Shown here piece by piece: positions 23,851 through 32,052 of a stretch of 32,120 nucleotides of DNA. Positions within the stretch are counted from its first letter, which is position 1. Every line of letters begins with the position of its first letter. Under the pieces are notes generated by a model. That model had not been told where the DNA came from. It was given only the letters and a program-made list of their open reading frames with translations, and searched no databases. Location of the stretch: positions 1-32,120 of the forward strand of contig JAISED010000083.1 of assembly GCA_031264295.1 (NCBI GenBank). Reading direction: 5' to 3'. The translations under genes and the position numbers were made by a program. Source of the stretch: Eubacteriales Family XIII. Incertae Sedis bacterium. GTDB lineage: Bacteria > Bacillota > Clostridia > Peptostreptococcales > Anaerovoracaceae.

Positions 23851-26800
23851 ATGAAAGAAAAGAAGGAGAAATGCGGCGATGGTTTCGTCATCGCCGCATA
23901 TATTATATTGATGATCATACTGAACGCCGCAATGCGGTTCGTCATGCTCCGCGCAAAGGCTGAGGCCGACGCCGTAAACGCCAGTACCATATGGAAAGAG
24001 CACCTCTTCCTCGGTTTACTGAAGCTCGCTGAGCTTGACGCGGATGCCATATCCCCCGCCTCGACTCACAAAAAGGATATTAACGACGACATACAGAACA
24101 TCAAGGTCATTCTGAGATCGAAGAGGATCGAAACTGCGGGCACACGCGCTCTTCTGCGCAGGATTCTGATAGACGCCGTCTATCTTTATTCTATACGCCC
24201 TAACCACGAGGTCTCCGATCTGATGCAGGAAGCAAAGACGCGTTCTCCTAACTACCCGGCGGAATACGTAACAGCGTCCTGCGTGCTGAATCTCTTGCTT
24301 GAAAATCCCACCCCCATACTGAAAGAGCTTCTTGAACTTGTCGCTAAATCGAGTTTTAGACAGGTCGGCTTGAGAGAGGTGGCTCATGTGATAAGAAATG
24401 CTCCCGAAGTCGGCTTTTACGTCTCAAATCAACTGGACTCGGACAGAAACAATGTGGGCTTTCAAGAAGCGCCCAAGGGCAAAGCCTTCCTTGCCGAACT
24501 GACAGAACGTATCAATAAGATGCGTTATTCCCTGCTTTCAAGCGTCTACGGACAAGATCACGCTGTCCATTCCTTCGCCGAAGGGATGTTCAGCGCTGAA
24601 GTGCTCGCTGATGCGGATTCAGCGCGCCGGCAACCCCGCGCCATCTTTGTATTCGCGGGAGCTCCCGGCGTGGGCAAGACCTTTCTCGCCGAGCAGGCTG
24701 CGTCTACATTAAAAATACTATTTAAGCGTTACGATATGAGCGGCTATTCCGATCACCAACAGCACATAAGCCTCGTGGGCTTCGCCCCCAGCTATAAGGA
24801 CGCCAAGGAGGGCGTTCTGACCGGATTTGTGAGAAGACATCCGCACAGCATACTCTTGTTCGATGAGATTGAGAAGGCGCACATCAACACCATTCATCTG
24901 TTTTTACAAATATTGGATTCCGGTGAGCTGCACGACGACTTCCTTGACAAAGACGTATCATTTAAGGACACGATCATCATATTCACCACCAACGCGGGCA
25001 AGCAGCTCTATGACGGCGATCACAAACAAAACGCGGCAGGCCTTCCCCGCCACACGATAATAAACGCACTGGAAACCGATATAAATCCCGAGACGAGTCA
25101 GCCCTTCTTCCCCCCGACAATATGTTCACGGCTTGCCACCGGCTGGCCTCTCATGTTCAACCGGCTTCAAGCGCATGACTTGGAGAAGATAGGCGCCTGT
25201 GAGTTCGAAAGGTGTTGCTCATTGTTCGAAAAACAATATGGAATCCCCGCAAAGGCAGAAGGAAACCTACTCCCCTCCGCTCTGCTTTTCGCGGAAGGCG
25301 GATTGACCGACGCCAGAACGATCAGGGCGCAGACGGAGCTATTTTTTAAAAACGAGATCTTCGGACTGAACCGTCTCTATGCGGGCGAGCGCTTGGAAAA
25401 CGCCCTCCAAAACCTGGAATCATTGAATTTCAATGTGGAGGCCGGTGATCTCTCTCCTCATGTTTCCGCGCTTTTTACTAACTCCGACAATACGAGGATA
25501 TTGGTTTATTCCGATAATTCCACTGCGGAGCGTATATCCCGCAGTCTGCCCGACTTTGTTATTTACCGCACAGAAGACCGCGAAGAGGCCTTCCGCATCG
25601 CCGGAGAACAGGACATTGACTTTGTATTGCTTGAACTGTCCCCCGGCTTTGAAGACGAACTCTTTGAAAAGAACGGCGGATTCACCTTTGATCATGTGCC
25701 CATAGGCGCGGATTCCCTCCAAGAACCCCGCAGGTTTTTCAGGGAGTTCCATGAGCGTCTGCCCGAACTGCCTGTTTATCTGCTTGAATCCGGCAGTTTC
25801 ACCATTGACAATGAACTGCTCACTTCCTTTATAAGGGGCGGCGCGCGCGGCAAGCTGGCCATGAAGTCCTCGGATTTAAGCGTATTTTCTGAGGAAATCA
25901 CCAGTATAGCCAAGCAGCTCCACCTGCAAAGGGCAGCGTCCTTGTTGGCCTCAGAGCACAAAATGCTGCATTACGAAACGACGCCTTTCATAAGTCCCGA
26001 TAGGCGGCATGTCACCATATGCGTCAGAGATCTATCAATAAAGCGGTCGCCCTATGCGGACGATACCGGTGAACTTCTGGACGATGCCGAAAGACCCAAT
26101 GTCAGGTTCTCCGATGTTATCGGCGCTAAAGACGCAAAGGATGAGCTGGCTTTTTTCGTGGAATACCTCAAAAATCCCAAGAAATTCAAGGCGCGAGGTC
26201 TCAATCCGCCAAAGGGCGTGCTCCTTTACGGACCTCCGGGAACCGGCAAGACCCTTCTCGCCAGAGCCATGGCGGGCGAATCCGATGCGGCCTTCATTCC
26301 TTCTACAGCCACAGCTTTCGTCACGAAGTACCAGGGCAGCGGTCCGGAAGCGGTGCGCGAACTCTTCAAACGCGCGCGCCGTTACGCGCCTTCCATCGTT
26401 TTTATTGATGAGATCGACGCCATCGGTCGTGCACGAGGCGGCGGCGAATCCGCCCATGGCGAGGAAATGGCGCTTAACGCGCTCTTCACCGAGATCGACG
26501 GTTTCGGTACTGACGTAAAAAGCCCGGTATTCGTGCTCGCCGCCACCAACTTTGAGGTAGAGGCCGGTAAATACGGCAAAGGATTCATCGACCCCGCCCT
26601 CACCCGCCGTTTTGATCGAAAAATACTGGTAGACATGCCTACAAAGGATGATCGTTTGACATATATGCAAAGCATGTTCGACAAGCGGAAATGGCACAAT
26701 GTCAGCGCCAATATGATAGAACAGCTCGCGAAGCGCTCAACCGGACTCAGTCTTTCAGCCCTTGAAACAGTCATAGAACTGGCTTTCCGCAATTCTGTGA

Positions 26801-27432
26801 AGGCCGGGCACGCGCTCGACGACGAACTCTTTGAAGAAGCCTTCGAAATTTCCAGGCACGGAGATAAGAAGGACTGGGGCGCCGAATATATGGAACGCGT
26901 CGCACGGCATGAAGCGGGTCACGCTTACATGTGCTTCAGCGCCGGACGCACCCCCGCCTATCTGACGATAGTAGCCAGAGGCAATCACGGCGGCTATATG
27001 GAGCCGGAATCCGATGAGGATGAACCTATAAAAACCCGTGACGATCTGCTTGAGCGCATACGTACAGCCCTCGGCGGCAGAGCCGCGGAAATCGCGTATT
27101 ACGGCGAACATTCCGGCATTTCCAGCGGCGCGGCGGGCGATCTGGAAAACGCCACGCGCATAGCACGCTCCATGATATGCAGCTATGGTATGGACGAGGT
27201 GATCGGTCCCGCCGTCATAAACTATGAAGACGCGCTTAAAGGCGCCTTGGCCGCAAAGATTACAAACCGCATCTCGGATATTATACAGGCGGAACTGCTG
27301 ACCACAACTGTCGCTATAGAAAACGCAGTGCCCAAGATCGATCTGATCGTGGAACGATTGCTGGAAAAAAACCGCCTTGATCGCGACGAAATAGATGCCA
27401 TACTCACACCCCCTACAATGACGCTTGATTGA
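23851..27432 (+). CDS. Dual-AAA+ membrane zinc protease: Clp-like module fused to FtsH/M41 module
   Basis: A 1193-residue protein. Residues 11-33 form one transmembrane helix. Residues ~40-180 are helical and Clp-N-like (WKEHLFLGLLKLAELDADAI). Residues ~225-400 are a Clp/HSP100-type AAA+ domain: YGQDHAV, Walker A GAPGVGKT (270-277), Walker B ILLFDEIEKAH (334-344), then sensor FTTNAG. Residues ~547-690 resemble a response-regulator receiver (ILVYSDN, FVLLEL, PVYLLES, GGARGKL), but Glu stands where the phosphorylated Asp would be. Residues ~750-1005 are an FtsH-type AAA+: FSDVIGAKDAKDEL, GPPGTGKT (794-801), FIDEIDAIG, RRFDR. Residues ~1010-1190 are M41 protease: HEAGH (1020-1024) and the third zinc ligand Asp1097 (GDLENAT). 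All ATPase and protease residues are intact. The inferred role is membrane-linked unfolding and degradation; substrates are unknown. ATG 23851 lacks a Shine-Dalgarno sequence. Confidence 0.88.
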   Translation: MKEKKEKCGDGFVIAAYIILMIILNAAMRFVMLRAKAEADAVNASTIWKEHLFLGLLKLAELDADAISPASTHKKDINDDIQNIKVILRSKRIETAGTRALLRRILIDAVYLYSIRPNHEVSDLMQEAKTRSPNYPAEYVTASCVLNLLLENPTPILKELLELVAKSSFRQVGLREVAHVIRNAPEVGFYVSNQLDSDRNNVGFQEAPKGKAFLAELTERINKMRYSLLSSVYGQDHAVHSFAEGMFSAEVLADADSARRQPRAIFVFAGAPGVGKTFLAEQAASTLKILFKRYDMSGYSDHQQHISLVGFAPSYKDAKEGVLTGFVRRHPHSILLFDEIEKAHINTIHLFLQILDSGELHDDFLDKDVSFKDTIIIFTTNAGKQLYDGDHKQNAAGLPRHTIINALETDINPETSQPFFPPTICSRLATGWPLMFNRLQAHDLEKIGACEFERCCSLFEKQYGIPAKAEGNLLPSALLFAEGGLTDARTIRAQTELFFKNEIFGLNRLYAGERLENALQNLESLNFNVEAGDLSPHVSALFTNSDNTRILVYSDNSTAERISRSLPDFVIYRTEDREEAFRIAGEQDIDFVLLELSPGFEDELFEKNGGFTFDHVPIGADSLQEPRRFFREFHERLPELPVYLLESGSFTIDNELLTSFIRGGARGKLAMKSSDLSVFSEEITSIAKQLHLQRAASLLASEHKMLHYETTPFISPDRRHVTICVRDLSIKRSPYADDTGELLDDAERPNVRFSDVIGAKDAKDELAFFVEYLKNPKKFKARGLNPPKGVLLYGPPGTGKTLLARAMAGESDAAFIPSTATAFVTKYQGSGPEAVRELFKRARRYAPSIVFIDEIDAIGRARGGGESAHGEEMALNALFTEIDGFGTDVKSPVFVLAATNFEVEAGKYGKGFIDPALTRRFDRKILVDMPTKDDRLTYMQSMFDKRKWHNVSANMIEQLAKRSTGLSLSALETVIELAFRNSVKAGHALDDELFEEAFEISRHGDKKDWGAEYMERVARHEAGHAYMCFSAGRTPAYLTIVARGNHGGYMEPESDEDEPIKTRDDLLERIRTALGGRAAEIAYYGEHSGISSGAAGDLENATRIARSMICSYGMDEVIGPAVINYEDALKGALAAKITNRISDIIQAELLTTTVAIENAVPKIDLIVERLLEKNRLDRDEIDAILTPPTMTLD

Positions 27433-27488
27433 GTGTTCATGCGCTTTTACTAGTGCAGAGCAAATTTTGTTTATCACTCATCAAAAAT

Positions 27489-27517
27489 TTGACTTTCATC
27501 TGCAAATGTGGTATTCT
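27489..27517 (+). promoter_or_regulatory. Promoter for the V4R-diguanylate cyclase operon
   Basis: TTGACT (27489-27494), a 17-bp spacer and TATTCT (27512-27517) with a TGn extended -10. The following GTAAACA also follows the -10 of the promoter at 31825-31853. The leader is about 85 nt. Confidence 0.7.
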
Positions 27518-27607
27518 GTAAACAGGGTGTTATTTCGACGGCCGATTTACAGTTATACACGAATTTTGGCTGTTTTTATGCGTTGTGGGTAGAGATGAGG
27601 TGATGCT

Positions 27608-28141
27608 ATGACAAGAAAGTATAAGTTTTTTTGGGATTTAATTGGCGATGTGGAGGATGGACGACCTAACCTCGGCGATTCTGTGGATCTTGAAACGTAC
27701 AGGCTCATGCAGTTTACCATGCGTGACGTATTGGAAGAACGTTTCGGAACAGATGTCACGGATGATATTTTCTTTAACGCCGGAAAGCTCGCCGGTCGAG
27801 AGTTCTTCAGACAGTATATCGATCCGGTGGAAAGCGTCGATGAATTCGTCAGCAAAACACAGTCAATCCTTAAAAACAAGAGAATCGGTATTCTCAGGCT
27901 TGAAGAAGCCATGATCGATAAGGGTCGTGTGCTTCTTACAATTGATGAAGATCTGGATTGTTCAGGTCTGCCCGAGTTGGACTATGAAACATGCATCTAC
28001 GACGAGGGCTTTATTTCATCATTATTCGAGTGTTTTACAAATGAAAAGTGGAAGGCGGAGGAAATCGACTGCTGGTGTACAGGCGCCAGGACGTGCCGCT
28101 TCCTAGTTACGCAGGAGAATTGCGAGGCGGTGAACGCCTAA
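27608..28141 (+). CDS. V4R-domain protein (putative small-molecule sensor)
   Basis: A 177-residue cytoplasmic protein without membrane segments. The C-terminal ~60 residues (CIYDEGFISSLFECFTNEKWKAEE, then IDCWCTGARTCRFLV) match the V4R (4-vinyl reductase) domain, a predicted small-molecule-binding fold seen in sensors and related to heme-NO-binding proteins. Seven cysteines (117, 129, 142, 155, 157, 163, 172) include the CxCx5C group in the V4R signature, suggesting metal, heme or redox sensing; the ligand is not known. The N-terminal part (FFWDLIGDVEDGRPNLGDSV) is the usual leader of stand-alone clostridial V4R proteins. ATG 27608 follows GAGGTGATG. The diguanylate cyclase gene begins 43 bp downstream, so the pair probably works as sensor plus output. 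Confidence 0.85.
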   Translation: MTRKYKFFWDLIGDVEDGRPNLGDSVDLETYRLMQFTMRDVLEERFGTDVTDDIFFNAGKLAGREFFRQYIDPVESVDEFVSKTQSILKNKRIGILRLEEAMIDKGRVLLTIDEDLDCSGLPELDYETCIYDEGFISSLFECFTNEKWKAEEIDCWCTGARTCRFLVTQENCEAVNA

Positions 28142-28184
28142 CGCAAATCACCCGCTTACTTTACCATGAAAAGGTAGCAAAACT

Positions 28185-29195
28185 ATGTCTTCGCAGAGAA
28201 ATGATAATGAATGGATTGCGCTGATCGATACCTTTTTGAGATTGCCAAGGATCCCCGATGATCTGTGCAATGATGCCGAGCTCACTGAGAACCCGAACTT
28301 TCAAAAGCTGCACAGATACATTAATGACCTGCGTGACTTAAGCGCCGCGCTCTCAAGGGGTGATCTTCAAATGTTCGCTTATACCAAGGGTTATATTCTC
28401 TCAAACATGAAAGCCCTACAGGCAAATCTGCGCCATCTCACATGGCAAACCAAGCAGGTCGCCGAGGGCGATTTTTCGCAGCGAGTTGAATTTCTCGGGG
28501 AATTTTCCGACTCGTTCAACGAAATGACGACAAAGCTGCAGGAGAACAACCTTGAACTCGAACGTCTAGCGAATGTCGATTTTTTGACCCAGATACCCAA
28601 TCGGCGTTCGGCCATGCAATTTTTAGAGCAAACATTCTTGTTGTATAAAAGGACTCTTCGTGTTTTCAGTATCATGATTATGGACATCGACTATTTTAAA
28701 AGTGTCAATGATACCTACGGCCATGATATAGGAGACAAAATGCTTAAACATGTAAGTACTACCTTGAGAGGCGTATTCCGCGCTTCTGATATGTTTTGCC
28801 GTATCGGCGGCGAGGAATTCCTGGCGATCTTACCGGAAACAAATCTTGCAGGCGCTGTATGCATAGCTGAAAGGGTACGCTCCATAATGGAGAACGCCGC
28901 TTTGGATATCGGCTCAGCCGTTCCTTTGAAGCAGACCATAAGCATAGGCGTGAGCAATGCGCTTCCCGGAGATGAAAAATATAACGATATAATAATCCGC
29001 AGCGACAATGCTTTATATGAGGCTAAAGAAAACGGCAGAAACAGGGTGTACACGAATCCTCCCGAGGATGTGGGCGCCCTGCTTAAGTCGCTTTCACGCA
29101 CAAACGCGAAACGCCGTCAAAGCCGCACTGCGGATGATTCGCCGCCTGATGAACATGGCGGCTCAGCCGCTCCCCCGGCAAACATCGCCGAATGA
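28185..29195 (+). CDS. Diguanylate cyclase (GGDEF domain)
   Basis: It makes cyclic di-GMP from two GTP. Residues ~127-290 are the GGDEF domain: DFLTQIPNRRSAM, MIMDIDYFKSVNDTYGHDIGD with metal ligands, and the active site GGEEF at 208-212. RASD (199-202), five residues before it, fits the RxxD inhibitory site, so product inhibition is expected. Residues ~78-125 (TWQTKQVAEGDFSQRVEFLGEFSDSFNEM) are HAMP-like and should pass a signal to the cyclase. There is no transmembrane helix, so it is cytosolic, and input may come from the V4R protein encoded just upstream. The last ~40 residues are a disordered charged tail. ATG 28185 follows AAAAGGTAG. Glycogen phosphorylase starts 29 bp downstream. Confidence 0.93.
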   Translation: MSSQRNDNEWIALIDTFLRLPRIPDDLCNDAELTENPNFQKLHRYINDLRDLSAALSRGDLQMFAYTKGYILSNMKALQANLRHLTWQTKQVAEGDFSQRVEFLGEFSDSFNEMTTKLQENNLELERLANVDFLTQIPNRRSAMQFLEQTFLLYKRTLRVFSIMIMDIDYFKSVNDTYGHDIGDKMLKHVSTTLRGVFRASDMFCRIGGEEFLAILPETNLAGAVCIAERVRSIMENAALDIGSAVPLKQTISIGVSNALPGDEKYNDIIIRSDNALYEAKENGRNRVYTNPPEDVGALLKSLSRTNAKRRQSRTADDSPPDEHGGSAAPPANIAE

Positions 29196-29224
29196 CGCGG
29201 TAAGAAAGGTAGATCAACTGAATT

Positions 29225-31669
29225 ATGTTTAACGATAAAGAAGAATTTGTATCAGCGTATAAACACAGATTCATGTCCTTGTTGTCAAAAACTGTAGACG
29301 AAGCCACCATAGCCGACAAATACACAGTTCTTGCGTCAATGATATGCGACAATATGAATGAGCGGTGGGTGGTAACAAACACCTACTATTTGAAAACCGG
29401 CGCGCGGCAGGCATATTATTTTTCCCTCGAATTTTTAGTAGGTAAATTCCTGGAATCCAATCTGCTCTGTCTCGGCGCCGAGGATGTCTGCCGTGAAGGT
29501 CTCAGTGAACTCGGCGTGGATCTTGACGATCTGATCCGTTATGAACCCGATCCTGCACTGGGCAACGGAGGTCTGGGCAGGCTCGCGGCTTGTTTCCTCG
29601 ACTCTATGGCCGCAATGGGACTGCCGGGTCACGGTTGCGGGATCCGATATAAGTATGGTCTGTTCAGACAACAGATCGTTGACGGTTATCAGGTTGAGCT
29701 GCCTGATAACTGGCTCAATCGTCATAACCCGTGGGAGATGCGCAAGCCCGACAAGGCTGTCATCGTCAAGCTTAACGGTCATATCCGCACTGAGTTTGAT
29801 GAGGACGGCAACGCTTGCTTCACCCATGAGGACTACCTCCCTGTGCTCGCGGTTCCCTACGATATGCCTATTATGGGTTACCGGAATCAGACTGTTAATA
29901 CTCTGCGCCTTTGGAGCGCTGAATCAGTGGACAATTCCTTTGACTTCGCTTCGTTCAGCCGCGGAGATTATGTAAACGCGGTATCCGGCAAGTATTCTGT
30001 GGAGGCCATCTCCGAGGTGCTCTATCCTGACGACTCGAACTACTCGAACCGCTTGCTGCGCCTGAAGCAACAGTATTTTTTCGTTTCGGCCGGGGTGCAG
30101 TCTATAGTGCGTCGTTTCAAGCGCAAGCAGCGCGACTTGAAGCTCCTCCCCGAGAAGATTGTGATCCACATCAACGACACGCATCCGGCGCTGACTGTGC
30201 CTGAATTGATGCGCATTTTGATAGACGAGGAAGGCTTTGGCTGGGACGAGGCTTGGGGGCTCACAACGCGAACCGTAGCGTATACAAACCACACGATAAT
30301 GCCCGAGGCTCTTGAAACCTGGTCTATCGACCTCTTCTGGGAACTCCTTCCCAGGATTTATATGATCGTTGAAGAAATAAATCGGCGCTTCATCGCCGAA
30401 CTGGAACTCAACTATCCGGAGGATCCCGACAAGGTCTCGCGTATGGCCATAATCGGCGACGGCGTTGTGCGCATGGCTAACCTGGCCGTCGTCGGCAGTT
30501 TCAGCGTCAACGGGGTCGCGGCGGTTCATACCGAACTGCTGAAAAATGTGGTAATGAAGGACTTCAACGATTATTACCCTCGGAAGTTTAACAACAAAAC
30601 CAACGGGATCACGCATCGCCGCTGGCTCATAAAATCCAATCCCCTGCTCTCCGAAGCCATAACTGAAGCTATCGGAAGCGAATGGATCACCCGACCGACG
30701 GAGCTTGAAAGGCTCAAGCAGTTCAGCGGCGATCCGGCAATGCAGGAAAAGCTTGCTTCTATAAAGCTACGCTGTAAGGAAAAACTCGTGCGTTACATAG
30801 CCGATACACAGGGCATAAAGGTTGACCCTTCGTCCATATTCGACGTTCAGGTCAAGCGCATACACGCCTACAAGCGGCAGCTGCTTAATGCGCTGCACGT
30901 TCAGCATCTTTACAATCAGCTGCTTGAAAACCCCGGGCTCGACATTGCCCCGCGCACATTCATATTCGCGGGCAAGGCCGCCCCGAGTTATTATTACGCG
31001 AAGACCATAATCAAATACATTAACGAGCTGTCGCGCCTTATAAGCGGCGACGCACGCGTGAATAAGATGCTCAACGTCGTCTTCCTTGAGAACTATAACG
31101 TCAGCCTTGCGGAGCTGATATTCCCCGCAAGTGACGTTTCAGAGCAGATTTCCACCGCTTCCAAGGAGGCGTCGGGTACGGGCTGCATGAAGTTCATGAT
31201 GAACGGCGCAGTTACCATAGGCACAAATGACGGCGCGAATATAGAGATTCGCCAGCTGGTCGGCGACGACAATTTCATCCTGTTCGGCTTGAGCGTCGAT
31301 GAGGTATTGGCGTATTACAACAGCGGCGGCTATAACTCCAGAGAGCTTTATCATAACGACGCGAATATACGCAAGCTGATCGATCAGCTGAGTAGCGGAG
31401 AGCTGTTTCCCAACACAGCGGCAGATGATTTCTCCGCCATCATACGCTCATTGCTGGATTACAACGATGAGTTCTTTGTATTGCAGGATTTCGATAACTA
31501 TAGGGCGGCGCAGGGCAGGATCGACGAGCTGTACAGACAGAAGAAACGCTGGGCTTCCGTCGCGCTGACCAACATCGCCATGTCGGGGCACTTCTCCAGC
31601 GACAACACCATCGATCAGTACGCTAATGATATATGGCAGCTTACGCGCATGACACCGCATCTTACATAG
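29225..31669 (+). CDS. glgP: Glycogen/alpha-glucan phosphorylase
   Basis: It releases glucose 1-phosphate from glycogen or maltodextrin using phosphate and PLP. The 814-residue length is typical. EPDPALGNGGLGRLAACFLDS and GYGIRYKYGLF-like sequence at ~110-150, INDTHPALTVPELMRIL, GKAAPSYYYAK and the PLP site EASGTGCMKFMMNGAVTIG with Lys656 are all present. GTNDGANIEI completes the active site. ATG 29225 has AAAGGTAG about 12 nt upstream. It is the last gene of the V4R-cyclase group with a 29-bp gap, so it is probably co-transcribed, which links glycogen use to the c-di-GMP module. Regulatory phosphorylation sites of animal phosphorylases are not expected. Confidence 0.97.
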   Translation: MFNDKEEFVSAYKHRFMSLLSKTVDEATIADKYTVLASMICDNMNERWVVTNTYYLKTGARQAYYFSLEFLVGKFLESNLLCLGAEDVCREGLSELGVDLDDLIRYEPDPALGNGGLGRLAACFLDSMAAMGLPGHGCGIRYKYGLFRQQIVDGYQVELPDNWLNRHNPWEMRKPDKAVIVKLNGHIRTEFDEDGNACFTHEDYLPVLAVPYDMPIMGYRNQTVNTLRLWSAESVDNSFDFASFSRGDYVNAVSGKYSVEAISEVLYPDDSNYSNRLLRLKQQYFFVSAGVQSIVRRFKRKQRDLKLLPEKIVIHINDTHPALTVPELMRILIDEEGFGWDEAWGLTTRTVAYTNHTIMPEALETWSIDLFWELLPRIYMIVEEINRRFIAELELNYPEDPDKVSRMAIIGDGVVRMANLAVVGSFSVNGVAAVHTELLKNVVMKDFNDYYPRKFNNKTNGITHRRWLIKSNPLLSEAITEAIGSEWITRPTELERLKQFSGDPAMQEKLASIKLRCKEKLVRYIADTQGIKVDPSSIFDVQVKRIHAYKRQLLNALHVQHLYNQLLENPGLDIAPRTFIFAGKAAPSYYYAKTIIKYINELSRLISGDARVNKMLNVVFLENYNVSLAELIFPASDVSEQISTASKEASGTGCMKFMMNGAVTIGTNDGANIEIRQLVGDDNFILFGLSVDEVLAYYNSGGYNSRELYHNDANIRKLIDQLSSGELFPNTAADDFSAIIRSLLDYNDEFFVLQDFDNYRAAQGRIDELYRQKKRWASVALTNIAMSGHFSSDNTIDQYANDIWQLTRMTPHLT

Positions 31670-31706
31670 GTAGGCAGCGCGAGGCGTGGCGACCGATAGA
31701 TATCTA

Positions 31707-31722
31707 ATACTGAACTCAGTAT
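31707..31722. repeat. Intergenic palindrome ATACTGAACTCAGTAT
   Basis: Perfect-armed copy of the interspersed palindrome, 37 bp after the glgP stop codon. Flanking A and T extend it to 18 bp. It is directly followed by TAAGGCAGGCTCCGGGAAC. Confidence 0.65.
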
Positions 31723-31824
31723 TAAGGCAGGCTCCGGGAACCTAGGTTAGTTACGCAGGTTTTTCGGGGCTTGTTTAAAGTTCCAAGTAACGCGGCTGTG
31801 TCATAATTTTATTTTTATTTAGGC

Positions 31825-31853
31825 TTGCTTTTATGACAAACTTTTGATATGCT
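31825..31853 (+). promoter_or_regulatory. Candidate promoter for the FHA-like gene start
   Basis: TTGCTT (31825-31830), a 17-bp spacer and TATGCT (31848-31853), followed by GTAAACA as at the V4R promoter. Both boxes are 4/6 matches. Confidence 0.4.
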
Positions 31854-31965
31854 GTAAACATCCTTTGTAGAACCAGGATTGGTGGCTTAGCATTAAAGTT
31901 TTAAGGCAAGCCCCGTGTTTTGTTACTATTTGTACCGCCCTTTGACGGCAGAATGGAGTTTTTTT

Positions 31966-32052
31966 ATGTCTGTAAAGATGATAACTATCGGGCGAAACGC
32001 CAAATCACCCTACCACCACTTCAAGTGGTGGTATGCGGGAAGGACCCTATAA
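31966..32052 (+). pseudogene. Interrupted gene start, FHA-like
   Basis: ATG 31966 has GGAG (31955-31958) at 7-nt spacing. The product begins MSVKMITIGRNAKSPYHH and stops at TAA 32050-32052 after 28 codons. MITIGRN is the typical first strand of forkhead-associated (phosphothreonine-binding) domains. After codon ~14 the frame runs through hairpins that look like the end of a mobile element, so I infer a gene cut by an insertion. The FHA reading rests on only about seven residues. Confidence 0.4.

Larger units (their letters stand above)
31670..31965. other. Intergenic region after glgP
   Basis: No gene is seen. It holds the palindrome at 31707-31722, a GC-rich box at 31724-31741 resembling one at 15294, a further similar box near 31900 (TTAAGGCAAGCCCCG), and an imperfect GC-rich hairpin at about 31732-31777 (GCTCCGGGAACCT with AGGTTTTTCGGGGC). 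A candidate promoter lies at 31825-31853. Confidence 0.6.

Noticed and set aside
26755-27477. 240-codon open frame on the minus strand inside the protease gene
   Set aside because: It is antisense to the conserved M41 domain, has no recognisable motif, and arises from codon bias of the real gene. The same holds for the long minus-strand frames at 8291-8860, 10631-11299 and 29924-30616.
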